DNA from: Saccharococcus thermophilus
Lineage (GTDB): Bacteria > Bacillota > Bacilli > Bacillales > Anoxybacillaceae
Length of the DNA: 64,000 bases
Direction of reading: 5' to 3'
Assembly (NCBI RefSeq): GCF_011761475.1
Contig: NZ_JAASRS010000001.1
Span: 2,108,001-2,172,000 of the forward strand
Both the position numbers and the translations under genes were made by a program. Position 1 is the first letter of the stretch; every line of letters begins with the position of its first letter. Under the pieces are notes generated by a model, which worked only from the letters and a program-made list of their open reading frames with translations, did not search any database and was not told where the DNA came from. Shown one piece after another: positions 23,914 to 34,353 of this stretch.

Positions 23914-26268
23914 TCACTTCAATTCGACAATCGTTACCCCTGTTCCTCCTTCATTCGCTTCGCCAAAATAGAAGTTTTTCACAGCTCGGTGTTTTTTCAA
24001 AAACTCCTGCACCCCTTTGCGGAGCGCGCCCGTTCCTTTTCCATGAATAATGGAGACACGCGGGTATCCAGCCAATAGCGCATCATCGATATATTTTTCG
24101 AGTCGGGCAAGTGCGTCTTCATACCGTTCACCGCGCAAGTCAAGCTCTAAGCCGACGTGGTAGTCTTTGCCTTTGACGGTCGCGATCGGCTTTGTCTCCG
24201 TTTTCGGAGCGCTGCCAATATATTCCAAGTCCCGTTCGTTAATTTTCATTTTTAAAATGCCGAGCTGAACTTGCCACTCTTCATCGGAAACTTTTTCAAC
24301 GAGATAACCTTTTTGATTCAGGCTTGTCACTTTTACCTCGTCCCCTGGCTGAAAGACATGCCGTGCCGCTTTTTTGCGTTCTTTTTTCTTCTTCTCTAAA
24401 GTCGGAAGCGCTTCGGCAAGGCGCTTTTTCGCCGCAATCAGCTCATGTTCTTTTATTTCCGCTTGTTTTTCTTTTTGCATGCGGCGAAGTTCCTGAATAA
24501 TCCGCTCTGCCTCTTGCTGGGAAGAGCGGATAATGTCAGCTGCTTTCCGTTTTGCCTCATCGATGATCTCATCCTGCTTTTCTTCAAGCGCTTCCCATTT
24601 TTGCCGCCATTCCTGGCGCAGTTTTTCCACTTCCATCCGCGCTTCTTTCGCCCGTTTTTCTTCCTCTTCCGCTTGTTTTTTGCTTTGCTCTAGCGAGGCG
24701 ATCATGTTTTCCACTTTATTGCTCTCAGCGCTAATATGCGATTTTGCCCGCTCAATAATGCGCTCGTCAAGGCCAAGTCGCTTCGAAATTTCAAAGGCAT
24801 TGCTCCGCCCCGGGACACCGATCAATAATTTATACGTCGGACGAAGCGTTTCGGTGTCAAATTCAACGCTGGCATTAATGACGCCATCGCGATTGTATCC
24901 GTACGCTTTTAATTCCGGATAGTGGGTGGTGGCCACTGTCCGCGCTCCGCGGCCATGCACCTCGTCTAAAATGGCAATCGCGAGCGCCGCTCCTTCTTGC
25001 GGATCGGTTCCTGCACCTAACTCATCAAATAAAACAAGGCTTTTTTCGTCAACGCTGCGTAAAATATCAACAATATTGACCATATGCGAAGAAAACGTAC
25101 TCAAACTTTGTTCAATCGATTGCTCATCGCCGATATCGGCGTAGATGGCGCGAAACACGGCCAGTTCCGAACCATCGAGCGCCGGAATGAACAAACCGGC
25201 CTGTGCCATCAATGTTAATAACCCGATCGTTTTTAAGGTGACGGTCTTTCCGCCAGTGTTCGGACCGGTAATGACAATGGTTGTATAGTCTTTGCCAAGC
25301 ACAATATCGTTTGGAACGACCACATCTTGGTCAATGAGCGGATGGCGCGCCTGCAGCATGCGAATATAGCCGCGGTCGTTCATTGTCGGCTTTGTCGCTT
25401 TCAACTGGTTCGCGTATTTTGCTTTGGCAAAAATAAAATCGAGCTGCGCCAATATACCGACCGTTTCTAGCAATGCTTCTGCGTGGTTAGCGACGACTTT
25501 TGTCAGTTCGATTAAAATCCGCTCGATTTCCTGTTTTTCTTTCACCCGCGCTTCTCGCAGCTGGTTGTTCAGTTCCACTACCGACTGCGGCTCGATAAAC
25601 AGCGTCGCCCCGGAAGCCGATTGATCGTGGACGATGCCGCCGTATGCCCCGCGGTATTCCTGTTTGACCGGAATGACGTAGCGGTCGTTGCGGATCGTAA
25701 TAATCGCATCGGACAGCATTTTTTGCGCCGATGGCGAGCGGATGATGCTTTCTAGCTTTTCCCGAATGCGCGCTTCCGTTGTCCGCAGCTGCTGGCGGAG
25801 CGAGCGCAATCGTTCGCTCGCATGATCGAGCACTTCCCCATGGTCATCAATACAGCGCTCAATCTCCCGCTCGACTTCCGAAAGGGAAACCAGTTTTTCC
25901 GCATAGGCCGCCAATTGCGGAAATTCCCCTTTTTCTTCATGCAGCGATTCAATAAACTGTTTTAGCTGGCGGCTCGCAGAAATGGTACTCGCGATCTCTA
26001 ACAACTCATGCGGATGAAGCGTGCCTCCGATTTTCGCCCGCTTGAGGCTTGCGCGAATGTCAAAAATGCCGCCGAGCGGCACATGTCCGCGCAAACGAAG
26101 CACCGCTGCCGCTTCGTCCGTTTCCTCAAGCCAATGAACTACTTCGGCAAAATCGGAAGACGGGAGCAATGTTTCAATTTTTTCTTTTCCTAACGACGAT
26201 GCCGCATGCTTTAACAATTGCTCTTTTACTTTATCAAATTCCAATACGTGAAGAACTTTTGTCTGCAC
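23914..26268 (-). CDS. mutS2: endonuclease MutS2
   Basis: MutS homologue lacking the mismatch-recognition domain; in B. subtilis it promotes recombination and acts on collided ribosomes. 784 residues: core/lever region, ATPase with Walker [15 protein letters not shown] near 335, [20 protein letters not shown] (Walker B) and [14 protein letters not shown], a Lys/Glu coiled coil (about 515-630), KOW-like [13 protein letters not shown] and C-terminal Smr domain ([26 protein letters not shown]). Start is GTG at 26268 with GGAGG ten bases upstream; the open frame runs further but only this start aligns with the family. Confidence 0.95.
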   Translation of the reverse strand: MQTKVLHVLEFDKVKEQLLKHAASSLGKEKIETLLPSSDFAEVVHWLEETDEAAAVLRLRGHVPLGGIFDIRASLKRAKIGGTLHPHELLEIASTISASRQLKQFIESLHEEKGEFPQLAAYAEKLVSLSEVEREIERCIDDHGEVLDHASERLRSLRQQLRTTEARIREKLESIIRSPSAQKMLSDAIITIRNDRYVIPVKQEYRGAYGGIVHDQSASGATLFIEPQSVVELNNQLREARVKEKQEIERILIELTKVVANHAEALLETVGILAQLDFIFAKAKYANQLKATKPTMNDRGYIRMLQARHPLIDQDVVVPNDIVLGKDYTTIVITGPNTGGKTVTLKTIGLLTLMAQAGLFIPALDGSELAVFRAIYADIGDEQSIEQSLSTFSSHMVNIVDILRSVDEKSLVLFDELGAGTDPQEGAALAIAILDEVHGRGARTVATTHYPELKAYGYNRDGVINASVEFDTETLRPTYKLLIGVPGRSNAFEISKRLGLDERIIERAKSHISAESNKVENMIASLEQSKKQAEEEEKRAKEARMEVEKLRQEWRQKWEALEEKQDEIIDEAKRKAADIIRSSQQEAERIIQELRRMQKEKQAEIKEHELIAAKKRLAEALPTLEKKKKERKKAARHVFQPGDEVKVTSLNQKGYLVEKVSDEEWQVQLGILKMKINERDLEYIGSAPKTETKPIATVKGKDYHVGLELDLRGERYEDALARLEKYIDDALLAGYPRVSIIHGKGTGALRKGVQEFLKKHRAVKNFYFGEANEGGTGVTIVELK

Positions 26269-26293
26269 TGATGCAAAACCTCCATGCCCAATT

Positions 26294-28021
26294 TTATTTA
26301 GTGGAACGTTTTCGTCGCAAAAAATGCCGTAATTCCTCCAGCGTCCATGTGTTGATGACCGTATCTTTACGAATCCAGCCTTTGCGCGCCGCCGCCACTC
26401 CAATTTCCATATCCTCAAGCATGTCCAAATGATGGGCGTCTGTATTAATAGCGATTTTCACACCGGCGTCTTGCGCTTTTTTCAAATAAACGTACGATAA
26501 GTCAAGACGGTTCGGATTCGCGTTTAATTCCAGCACGGTATCCGTCTTACTCGCCAGCTCTATAAGCATATCGATATCGACGTCATATCCGTCCCGTCTG
26601 CCGATCAGCCGTCCTGTCGGATGGGCGATGACGTCCACGTAGCGATTGCAAAGCGCAGCCGTAAGCCGCTTCATAATGACATCGCGCGGCTGCGAGAAGC
26701 TCGAGTGAATCGCCGCAATGACAAAGTCCAGTTCTGCCAGCACGTCATCATCGTAATCAAACGTCCCGTCCGGCAAAATATCCATTTCAACGCCAGCCAA
26801 AATCGTAAAATCATCATATTTCGCGTTTAACCGTTCGATTTCTTCTCGCTGCCGCTTTAACCGTTCGACCGTCAGCCCGTTGGCGACTTTTAAATATTGG
26901 GAATGGTCGGTGATCGCCATATAGCGGTAACCTTTTTTCCGACACGCTTCCGCCATCTCTTCGATCGAGCACGCCCCGTCGCTCCAAGTCGAATGCATAT
27001 GCAAATCTGCTTGAATATCGGAAAGACGAAGAAGCGGATAATCGTCACGGTAACGATCGACTTCTGTGCCATCTTCTCTTAACTCCGGCGGAATGTACGG
27101 CAGCTGGAAATAAGCAAAAAACGCTTGCTCGCTCGGAAACGTTTTTACTTCTCCCGTTTTCCCATTTTCTACTCCATATTCGCTAATTTTTTCCCCGCGC
27201 TCTTTGGCGAGCTGCCGCATGCGCACATTATGCTCCTTCGAGCCTGTAAAATGGTGGAGCGTCGTCGCAAACTGTTCTTCTGTCACTAACCGAAAATCAA
27301 CGGCAATGTCGTACTCATAAGAAAGCTGCAACGACACTTTCGTATCCCCGCTGGCAATCACATTGGAAATATGGTTCAGCTGTAGCAGCTGTTCCCGCAC
27401 CAGCTGCGGGTCATTCGTGGCAACAATGAAGTCCAAATCTTTTACGGTCTCTTTCATGCGCCGCAAACTGCCGGCTCGCGAAAAACGGATGATTCCTTTC
27501 ATCGTCTTCAACTGTTCTTCAATTTCCGCGGCAATCGGCAGCACCACCGCCAGCGGCAGCCGCTCCGGGCGGGCGCCGCTTTCTTCGATCGCCACCAATA
27601 ATTTTTCTTCTGTTTTTTTTCCAAAGCCCGGCAGTTTCTGCACTTTCTGAGCGAGACAAGCTTCTTTCAAAGTGGCAAGATCGACAACCCCTAGCTCTTG
27701 ATACAGTTTGGCGATTTTCTTTCCGCCAAGCCCGGGAAGCCGAAGCAGCGTAAGCAGGCTTTCCGGAATTTCCTTCTTTAATTCTTCAAGAACGCTGGAC
27801 GTCCCCGTTTCCAAAAATTCGCTGATGACGCTCGACGTCCCCTTTCCGATTCCAGGGATGGCCGTGAAATCGTCTATTTCCGCAATGCTGCGCTCATCGG
27901 TTTCCAATGCATTCGCCGCCTTGCGGAACGCCGCGATTTTAAACGGATTTTCTCCTTTTATTTCCATATATAACGCAATCGTTTCAAGCAGACGAATAAC
28001 ATCTTTTTTATTGCCCTTCAT
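26294..28021 (-). CDS. polX: family X DNA polymerase/3'-5' exonuclease PolX
   Basis: Repair polymerase acting on gapped DNA. 575 residues: helix-hairpin-helix segments ([44 protein letters not shown]), the polymerase X palm ([21 protein letters not shown] with the metal-binding aspartates) and a C-terminal PHP domain with histidine-rich exonuclease motifs [36 protein letters not shown] and INTDAHH. ATG at 28021 follows GGTGGGG. 25 bases upstream of mutS2 and driven by its own promoter at 28058-28087. Confidence 0.95.
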   Translation of the reverse strand: MKGNKKDVIRLLETIALYMEIKGENPFKIAAFRKAANALETDERSIAEIDDFTAIPGIGKGTSSVISEFLETGTSSVLEELKKEIPESLLTLLRLPGLGGKKIAKLYQELGVVDLATLKEACLAQKVQKLPGFGKKTEEKLLVAIEESGARPERLPLAVVLPIAAEIEEQLKTMKGIIRFSRAGSLRRMKETVKDLDFIVATNDPQLVREQLLQLNHISNVIASGDTKVSLQLSYEYDIAVDFRLVTEEQFATTLHHFTGSKEHNVRMRQLAKERGEKISEYGVENGKTGEVKTFPSEQAFFAYFQLPYIPPELREDGTEVDRYRDDYPLLRLSDIQADLHMHSTWSDGACSIEEMAEACRKKGYRYMAITDHSQYLKVANGLTVERLKRQREEIERLNAKYDDFTILAGVEMDILPDGTFDYDDDVLAELDFVIAAIHSSFSQPRDVIMKRLTAALCNRYVDVIAHPTGRLIGRRDGYDVDIDMLIELASKTDTVLELNANPNRLDLSYVYLKKAQDAGVKIAINTDAHHLDMLEDMEIGVAAARKGWIRKDTVINTWTLEELRHFLRRKRSTK

Positions 28022-28057
28022 TTGATCCCCACCTATCCGTACCATCCACTACGAAAC

Positions 28058-28087
28058 ATCATACAAGTTTTTGCGGAAAAAGTACAA
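28058..28087 (-). promoter_or_regulatory. promoter of polX-mutS2-yshE
   Basis: TTGTAC (28087-28082), 18-base spacer, TATGAT (28063-28058). The -35 directly overlaps the U-tract of the preceding yshB terminator. Confidence 0.65.
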
Positions 28088-28112
28088 AAAAACTTCCCGA
28101 TGGGAAGTTTTT
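28086..28112 (-). terminator. zapA-yshB terminator
   Basis: AAAAACTTCCC / GGGAAGTTTTT with a three-base loop, followed by TTTTTTTG on the minus strand; overlaps the end of yshB. Confidence 0.82.
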
Positions 28113-28650
28113 ATGTGGCATAATGAATCCACATTTTATTTAGCATATCCGATAAAAACGGGGTATGCTTGACAATAATCGTCGCCATAAACGAATGTTG
28201 AATTTGCGTTTGCAAACTTTCCATCGGGATAAGAGCGCCAATATATAAAAATAGAAATACGATTAAGTACACTTCGACAAAGCCGAGCGCGGCGCCGGCC
28301 CAGCGGTTAATGCTGCGCAAAATCGGCAGCTGCGCCACAAAATCGAGCATCGAACCGATAATTTGCAGCACGATTTTTGTCGCGAAAAACAAAATGGCAA
28401 ACGCAATCGCCCGATAGTATGCCTCATCCAAATGCGTGCTTTCAAACAGCAGTTTCACCGTTTGCGGATCGCCAAACGTCGGATACGGAATCCATAGACG
28501 AAGCGACGGCACTAATTTTTCATAATAAAGATAGGCAACGACAAAGGCGATGATAAAGCCGGTCATATGAATAAATTGGAGAATAAACCCCCGCTTCAGC
28601 CCGATCATAAATCCCATTAAAAGGATAAAAAGCAAAAGAAGATCGACCAT
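28111..28650 (-). CDS. yshB: CvpA family membrane protein YshB
   Basis: Integral membrane protein of the CvpA (colicin V production) family, 179 residues from ATG 28650 (RBS AGGATGAG). Four hydrophobic helices; the typical CvpA start VDLLLLFILLMGFMIGLKRGF with the G-x-x-R-G-F motif, and NRWAGAALGFVEVYLI near 135. Cellular role not established. Four bases after zapA and ended by a terminator at 28086-28112, the same zapA-yshB pair as in B. subtilis. Confidence 0.92.
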   Translation of the reverse strand: MVDLLLLFILLMGFMIGLKRGFILQFIHMTGFIIAFVVAYLYYEKLVPSLRLWIPYPTFGDPQTVKLLFESTHLDEAYYRAIAFAILFFATKIVLQIIGSMLDFVAQLPILRSINRWAGAALGFVEVYLIVFLFLYIGALIPMESLQTQIQHSFMATIIVKHTPFLSDMLNKMWIHYAT

Positions 28651-28654
28651 GGTG

Positions 28655-28915
28655 TCACTCATCCTTTTCTTTCTGTAGTTTTTGCAAAAGCCGATCATAC
28701 TCTTCTTTCAGTTTAAGATAATCGTGAACGATATTCACCGCGGTCAATACCGCCAATTTACTTGTATCCAATGTCGGGTTTTTCTCACTGATCTCCCGCA
28801 TTTTATCATCGACAATCGACGCGACGAGCCGAATATGGCTTGAGCTCTCCGTACCGACGATCGTATATTGCTGACCATATATATCGACTGTCACCCGCGT
28901 TTTTTGTTGCTCCGC
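28655..28915 (-). CDS. zapA: cell division protein ZapA
   Basis: Small coiled-coil protein that bundles FtsZ at the division ring. 86 residues from TTG 28915: [18 protein letters not shown], then [45 protein letters not shown] is chosen because GGGGG lies seven bases upstream and the length then equals B. subtilis ZapA (85); the frame is open 14 codons further. Divergent from rnhC. Confidence 0.93.
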   Translation of the reverse strand, partial: AEQQKTRVTVDIYGQQYTIVGTESSSHIRLVASIVDDKMREISEKNPTLDTSKLAVLTAVNIVHDYLKLKEEYDRLLQKLQKEKDE

Positions 28916-28952
28916 CAAATGATTTCCCCCATTCTGCAAAATCCTATTGTTT

Positions 28953-28977
28953 ATCATACCATGAATGCTGGTATAAT
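28953..28977. promoter_or_regulatory. overlapping divergent promoters zapA / rnhC
   Basis: A perfect inverted repeat ATACCA-tgaatgc-TGGTAT places TATGAT on the minus strand (28958-28953, for zapA) and an extended -10 TGGTATAAT on the plus strand (TATAAT 28972-28977, for rnhC) 13 bases apart. The -35 boxes are weak on both sides. The two polymerases could not bind at once. Confidence 0.65.
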
Positions 28978-29037
28978 GGAAAGATACGACGATGATGATA
29001 TGTAGAAGAAAAACGATGGTGATTAGGAGTGATGGCT

Positions 29038-29943
29038 ATGGCAAATCACGTCATTACAGCGACTGCAACGATGCTTGAAAAAATGCGGAATCATTACGCT
29101 ACCGATATAACCGGACACCTCCCCGCAGGCGCTTTGTTCGTTGCCAAACGGTCCGGCTGCACCATTACCGCATACCGTTCGGGCAAAGTGCTGTTTCAAG
29201 GAAAAGCGGCGGAAGAAGAAGTAGCGAAATGGATAAAAGAATCGGATCAAAGGAAAGCGCCAGTCTCCCAACCTCACTTGACTGCTGCATCAGCAATCGG
29301 TTCCGATGAAGTCGGAACCGGTGATTACTTCGGACCAGTTGTCGTTGTTGCCGCTTATGTCGACAAAGAGCAAATCGAGACAATTGGGGCAATGGGGGTA
29401 AAGGATTCGAAGCAATTAACCGATGAAGCGATTGGCCGCCTGGCTCCAACGCTGATGGACAACGTCGCGCACCAAACGGTCATACTGGCAAACCCAAAGT
29501 ACAACGACTGGCAACGAAGCGGCATGCCGCAAACGAAAATAAAGGCGTTATTGCACAACAAAGCGATTGGCAAACTGGTCAAACAGCTCTCGCCAATAAA
29601 GCCGGAGGCGATTATTATTGACCAATTTATTGAACGCGACTTATATTTCCGCTATCTGGCAAGTGAAACAAATGTCATCCGCGACCGTGTATATTGTTAT
29701 CCAAAAGCGGAAGAAATGCATATTGCCGTCGCCGCCGCATCCATCATCGCCCGCTACGTATTTTTGCAGGAAATGGAGCGGTTAAGCAAAGAAGTTGGCA
29801 TGACATTGCCAAAAGGAGCGGGAGCACAAGTCGATCAAGCCGCCGCAATACTGATCCAAAAACACGGCCCAGCGATTTTAGAGATGTGTGCCAAACTCCA
29901 CTTTGCGAATACGAAAAAGGCAATACGGCTGGCCGAACAATAA
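29038..29943 (+). CDS. rnhC: ribonuclease HIII
   Basis: Removes RNA from RNA-DNA hybrids. 301 residues: N-terminal TBP-like substrate domain (GALFVAKRSGCTITAYRSGKVLFQG) and a type 2 RNase H domain starting AIGSDEVGTGDYFGPVVV (Asp, Glu), GVKDSKQLTD (Asp) and IIDQFIERD (Asp). Start ATG 29038 is preferred over GTG 29029 because AGGAG then has an eight-base spacing. Terminated at 29947-29976. In B. subtilis pheT is the direct neighbour; here about 6.5 kb of accessory DNA lies between. Confidence 0.95.
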   Translation: MANHVITATATMLEKMRNHYATDITGHLPAGALFVAKRSGCTITAYRSGKVLFQGKAAEEEVAKWIKESDQRKAPVSQPHLTAASAIGSDEVGTGDYFGPVVVVAAYVDKEQIETIGAMGVKDSKQLTDEAIGRLAPTLMDNVAHQTVILANPKYNDWQRSGMPQTKIKALLHNKAIGKLVKQLSPIKPEAIIIDQFIERDLYFRYLASETNVIRDRVYCYPKAEEMHIAVAAASIIARYVFLQEMERLSKEVGMTLPKGAGAQVDQAAAILIQKHGPAILEMCAKLHFANTKKAIRLAEQ

Positions 29944-29946
29944 ACA

Positions 29947-29976
29947 CTGCCGCACCAAACGCTTTCTGTGCGGCAG
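29947..29976 (+). terminator. rnhC terminator
   Basis: CTGCCGCAC / GTGCGGCAG (9 bp) followed by CTTTCTTTCCTATTTTT on the plus strand; may also stop transcripts of the convergent DJ-1-like gene. Confidence 0.8.
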
Positions 29977-29985
29977 CTTTCTTTC

Positions 29986-30648
29986 CTATTTTTCTTCTAA
30001 GGCTTCAACCACTTTTTCCGCCGTGCTTCGGCTTGATTGCGGGTTTTGCCCTGTAATTAAATTGCCGTCGCGCACGGAAAAGTCGGTCCATTTTTCACCG
30101 CGGACAAAATTAGCACCTCTTAAGCGTAACGTAGACTCAAGTAAAAACGGCATATATTGATCTAACTGCACTTCTTTTTCTTCTTCATCTGTAAACGACG
30201 TTACCGTTTTTCCTTTGACAAGCGGCGTTCCGTCCTTATATGTCACATTGACAAGACCGGACGGACCATGGCAAACAGCGCCTATGACTCTTCCATCTTC
30301 AGCGAATTGCTGCAAAACGTATTGCAATGTTTCATTATCCGGAAAATCGAACATCGTCCCATGACCGCCAGGAAGGAAAATCGCATCAAATCCAGTTGCG
30401 TCGTCTTTGCTTAAACGCGCCGTATTTTTTAACGCTTTTTCCGCTTCCGCCCACGCTGGATCCTTTTCTTTTATGCTGCGCGGATCAAGCGGCACGTCGC
30501 CTCCTTGAATGCTGGCTACTTTCACGTCATATCCTTTTTCTTTAAAGACAAGATACGGAACAGCAAATTCTTCGAGCCAAAGCCCTGTTTTATGGTCGTC
30601 GGTAATCGTTGTGTGGTTGGTAACCACCATCAGCACGCGCTTGGTCAT
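29986..30648 (-). CDS. DJ-1/PfpI family protein, Hsp31/glyoxalase III-like
   Basis: 220 residues of the type-1 glutamine amidotransferase-like fold. Nucleophile elbow AVCHGPSGLVNV (Cys near residue 123), the glutamate region KTGLWLEEFAVPYLVF near 20 and FLPGGHGTMFDFPD near 90 place it with Hsp31-type DJ-1 proteins, which act as glutathione-independent glyoxalases or stress chaperones; exact activity here is inference. RBS AGGGGGAA before ATG 30648. Single gene, convergent with rnhC, first of the block between rnhC and pheT. Confidence 0.85.
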   Translation of the reverse strand: MTKRVLMVVTNHTTITDDHKTGLWLEEFAVPYLVFKEKGYDVKVASIQGGDVPLDPRSIKEKDPAWAEAEKALKNTARLSKDDATGFDAIFLPGGHGTMFDFPDNETLQYVLQQFAEDGRVIGAVCHGPSGLVNVTYKDGTPLVKGKTVTSFTDEEEKEVQLDQYMPFLLESTLRLRGANFVRGEKWTDFSVRDGNLITGQNPQSSRSTAEKVVEALEEK

Positions 30649-30722
30649 TTGGCTATTCCCCCTTTTATCGAATTCGTACTTTTATCATAGATTACCTTTC
30701 ACAAAAGCACCAATAAATATGC

Positions 30723-30756
30723 TCAAAAAAAGCGGGCTCCTTGCCAGAGCCCCGCC
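30723..30756 (-). terminator. terminator of the marR-MMPL operon
   Basis: GCGGGGCTC / GAGCCCGC (one bulged G) followed by TTTTTTTGAGC on the minus strand, just beyond the MMPL stop. Confidence 0.8.
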
Positions 30757-30757
30757 T

Positions 30758-33700
30758 TTACTTCATAAACGGCCACCAGTTTGCCTTGCCGAACGTTTTG
30801 ACCATCACCGGCACAAATAGCGGCAGCACAACGAGCGCGTATAAAATTAACCCAGTAAGGACGATTGTCGCGATTTGCAAGAGCGACAAGACGCCGGACG
30901 GATACATCGCCGCAAACGTTCCGCCTAAAATGACAGCCGCCGAGATAATGACCGTTCCCATGTTGCGCATGGCAATCAGCATCGCCTCCTGCACCGGCTT
31001 GTCGCGGTATTCGTTGAAACGATCCATCAAGAAAATGCTGTAGTCGATGCCAAGCGCGATCAAGATAACAAACGCGAAAAACGATACCGCCCAGTTCAAA
31101 CCGGCGTAGCCAAGCCCGTTGACGAAAATCAACTCCGTGACGGCCATGGAAGTGTAGTACGTCAACACAAGCGACAAAATCAAGTACGCCGGCATGATGA
31201 ACGAACGGAGCAAAATCGCTAAAATAAGGGCAATTCCGGCAAGCATCAACACGACGGTGCGTGAATAGTCATTGGACGAAATCGTATGCAAATCAGAGTA
31301 AATGCTTGTTACACCGCCAACAGCAACTTTTGCGTTTTCGAGCTTCGTATCTTTCACTGCCCTTGCGACCGCCTGTTTAATGTCGTCGATTTTATTTAAC
31401 GCTGATGTCGAATATGGGTTTTCATCAAAAATGACGTCAAACGTCACGACTTTTCTGTCTTTGGACATATACTCGTCTTGCGCTTTGGCAAATTCCTTGC
31501 TCTCTAACACTTGTTTTGGCAAATACCAGCCTGTCATTTCTTTATTTGGCGCCGATGAAAGCTCGGATAAATAGTTTTCCGCGGAACCGAGGCCTTTCGA
31601 TACTTTTCGAAGACCGTCGGCGCTTTGATCCAGTCCTGTAATCAATTGATTCATTTGTCCGTCTAACTGGGAAAATCCTCGCAACAGCTGTTCTTGCCCG
31701 GCGTTCACTTGGTTTAATCCATTCGAGAGCTTTGGAAGACGCTCAATCACTTGATGCTGCCCGTTTGCCGCTTTGTCCATGCCTTTTTGCAGCTTGTCAA
31801 GCCCAGCGATGAGTTTTGTCATTCCACCGATCAGCGCTTTCTGGCCACCAATCAGCTGCGCAAACGAGCCGTTCGCTTGGCGCACCCCAGCGCTTACCTG
31901 TTTGAGTGCGGTATTTAATTGCGTAAAACCAGCAGTCATTTGTTGTGATTGTTTTGCTAATCCCGCTACCATCATTTTTGTTCGCTGATATTCTGGATCC
32001 TGCTGCAGTTCTGAATGTGTTTGCCCCATATGATTCAACGACGCGCTTACCGAGGATAATTGCTCCGATAAGGCGTTCATGCCGCTTTGCAGCTGTTCAT
32101 ACTGGCTGGCAAGCGAAGAGAGCCCGGCGCCCGCCTTTTCGTATCCTTGCAGCAACTGTTCAGCGCCTTGTTGCAGCTTTTTCGCATTTTCTTGCATCGT
32201 CGCTAATCCTTTTTTAATCTCCCCTGCTCCCATGGAGCCGCTGCGAATGCCTTGCTCAATCTGCACCAGTCCTTTTTGCAGGTCGCCAACGCCCGTCTGT
32301 AGCCGTTCCGTTCCCGATACAAGCTGTTCGATGCCGCTTGTCGCCTGCTTTAATTTTGGCGCGGAAGCGGAAAGCTGCCCGCTCGCTTGATTAAGGCCTG
32401 AACTGATTTTCTCGATGCCGTTTTTCCCTTGGCCAAGTCCGTTTTTTAAGTTTTCGGCCTGTTTTGTGACAAACAATTGTTCAATTGGCTCTCCGGTCGG
32501 GCGCGTAACGGAACGAACTTTATCCACCCCATCGACTTTTTCGACTTCGCGGCTGATTTTTTCAATGAGTGCAAAATACTCCTGCGAGTTCATCGCTTCA
32601 TCGTTTTTCATGACGATTTGCGTCGGCATCGCTTCGCCAGGATTAAAGCTTTTGGCGATAATGTGAAACGCCTTTACAGATGCGTAATTATCCCCAATTT
32701 CTTCAAGCGAATCAAACGATAAATCGCCATCATACGTCGCCAATACCGGAACGGTAATGACCGCAACGATTCCTAAAGCGACTAGCGGTCTGGCAAACGC
32801 AAAACGGCCAGCAGCATCCCACAAGCGGCTTTGTTTATGCTCTAAATTTCCTTTAGCCGGCCAAAACAGATTTGGACCGAGCGCGGCCATAAAAAACGGC
32901 ACCAACGTCATCAACGCCACCAGCAACACCGCCACGCCGACCGCTACCGCGGCAGCGGACTGATACAACTTAAACGTTGATAATCCAATTGCGGCAAATC
33001 CAATCATCACCGCAATTCCACTGAATAATACCGTTTTTCCAGCGGTACGGTACGTTGCAACGATCGCATCGGTGCGATTTTCATGTTTTGGAAGCTCCTC
33101 TTTAAACCGGCTTAACAGCAAAATACAATAGTCCGTCCCGATTCCAAACAGCACCGCCACCAAAAAGACTTGCGTAAACGTGGACAGCGGAAAATTGACT
33201 TGATCCACAAGAAAAGCAACAATCGACTGCGACACTAAATACGTCATCCCAACGGTGACAAGCGGAATGAGCGGCGCGACAAACGAACGGAATACGACAA
33301 ACAGCACCACTAAAATAAACACAATGGTAATGCCTTCTGTCTTTTTCAACCCGCGTTGGGAGCTGACGATGACATCTTCGTCAATCATCCAGCTTCCCGT
33401 ATAATAATGCTTGACAGAAACGTCATCGATCGCTTTGTATAGCGCTTTTGTCATTTCTTGCGCGCTTCGGCCGTTTCTTTCGACTTTGACCGATATCAGC
33501 ATCGTTGTTCCATCTTTGGAGACGAGCTGGTCTTTCAATTCTTTTTCTTTAAACGGGGAAACAATCTCAGTAATTCCCAGCCTTTTTTTATTTTTCTCCA
33601 GCTCGCTGACGGCGTGCTCGGCTTCCTTCCAATCGTGATCCGTCAGGCCGCCCTTATGGTAAAACACAAGCACCGTTGACAGTTCGCTGCCCTTGTTTTC

Positions 33701-33880
33701 CCGCTGCTGCACTTCCTTTAAAATCTCCGTCGCTAACGATGACGAGTATCCTTTCGGCACGCTCAGCTGCCCTTTCTCACGGACAAGATCGGCCATGTTC
33801 GGCGCCGTCACAATGAGAACGACAGCAGCGACAATCCACGCCAACAGCACGAACCACTTTCCTTTGACTATTCCTCTCAC
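30758..33880 (-). CDS. MMPL/RND-family exporter with long extracytoplasmic helical domain
   Basis: 1040 residues, similar to B. subtilis YdgH but longer. TM1 at 7-27, extracellular loop, a five-helix bundle about 180-350 (VAVLFGIGTDYCILLLSRFKEE is the conserved MMPL motif), a second loop with a roughly 300-residue helical segment (about 480-780) built of short repeats such as GLxQLxxGxxxLxxG, then a second helix bundle 865-1030 (ALGIDYSIFLMDRFNEYR). The repeats resemble the YhgE/Pip class. Probably a proton-driven lipid or drug exporter. Start overlaps the MarR stop by four bases, so the regulator controls it directly. Confidence 0.88.
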   Translation of the reverse strand: MRGIVKGKWFVLLAWIVAAVVLIVTAPNMADLVREKGQLSVPKGYSSSLATEILKEVQQRENKGSELSTVLVFYHKGGLTDHDWKEAEHAVSELEKNKKRLGITEIVSPFKEKELKDQLVSKDGTTMLISVKVERNGRSAQEMTKALYKAIDDVSVKHYYTGSWMIDEDVIVSSQRGLKKTEGITIVFILVVLFVVFRSFVAPLIPLVTVGMTYLVSQSIVAFLVDQVNFPLSTFTQVFLVAVLFGIGTDYCILLLSRFKEELPKHENRTDAIVATYRTAGKTVLFSGIAVMIGFAAIGLSTFKLYQSAAAVAVGVAVLLVALMTLVPFFMAALGPNLFWPAKGNLEHKQSRLWDAAGRFAFARPLVALGIVAVITVPVLATYDGDLSFDSLEEIGDNYASVKAFHIIAKSFNPGEAMPTQIVMKNDEAMNSQEYFALIEKISREVEKVDGVDKVRSVTRPTGEPIEQLFVTKQAENLKNGLGQGKNGIEKISSGLNQASGQLSASAPKLKQATSGIEQLVSGTERLQTGVGDLQKGLVQIEQGIRSGSMGAGEIKKGLATMQENAKKLQQGAEQLLQGYEKAGAGLSSLASQYEQLQSGMNALSEQLSSVSASLNHMGQTHSELQQDPEYQRTKMMVAGLAKQSQQMTAGFTQLNTALKQVSAGVRQANGSFAQLIGGQKALIGGMTKLIAGLDKLQKGMDKAANGQHQVIERLPKLSNGLNQVNAGQEQLLRGFSQLDGQMNQLITGLDQSADGLRKVSKGLGSAENYLSELSSAPNKEMTGWYLPKQVLESKEFAKAQDEYMSKDRKVVTFDVIFDENPYSTSALNKIDDIKQAVARAVKDTKLENAKVAVGGVTSIYSDLHTISSNDYSRTVVLMLAGIALILAILLRSFIMPAYLILSLVLTYYTSMAVTELIFVNGLGYAGLNWAVSFFAFVILIALGIDYSIFLMDRFNEYRDKPVQEAMLIAMRNMGTVIISAAVILGGTFAAMYPSGVLSLLQIATIVLTGLILYALVVLPLFVPVMVKTFGKANWWPFMK

Positions 33881-34329
33881 GATGTTCCCTCCATCTCTTG
33901 CAAAATGCGGGCAAGCTTTTCATACGTTTGGATAAATGATTCAATTTCCCTCTCCGAAAATTTGGTTATGAACGATTCTACTAATTTATGAATTTTTTCT
34001 TCTGCTTTCGCAATCCATCCTTTTCCTTTTTCTGTTAACGTTAAATAGACAACACGCCGGTCGTTTTCATCGCGCGTGCGCTGAAGCAATCCTTTATCGA
34101 CAAGGCGGTTCGTCATCGCCGTAATCGCGCTTTTGTTGACGCCAAACATGGACGCAAGCTCAGTTGATGTACATTTCGCTTTCTTTTTTATGTAACGAAG
34201 CAAGTAATATTGATCATTCGTCATATCTTCATCGAGCTCGCACTTGACGAGCGCCGCCGCTTTTCTCATCACGATAAAGGAAACAGACAAATATCGTTCT
34301 ACTAAATCATGAATGTTTCCGTACCGCAA
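33877..34329 (-). CDS. MarR-family regulator of the MMPL exporter
   Basis: 150-residue winged-helix repressor: DQYYLLRYIKKKAKC, HTH TELASMFGVNKSAITAMT and wing NRLVDKGLLQRTRDENDRRVVY. Start TTG 34329 with AAGGAG upstream. ATGA overlap with the MMPL gene indicates a two-gene operon like ydgG-ydgH of B. subtilis. Palindromic sequence at 34354-34379 just after the promoter is the likely autoregulatory operator. Confidence 0.88.
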   Translation of the reverse strand: MRYGNIHDLVERYLSVSFIVMRKAAALVKCELDEDMTNDQYYLLRYIKKKAKCTSTELASMFGVNKSAITAMTNRLVDKGLLQRTRDENDRRVVYLTLTEKGKGWIAKAEEKIHKLVESFITKFSEREIESFIQTYEKLARILQEMEGTS

Positions 34330-34353
34330 GATATCACTCCTTTTTATGAAAAA

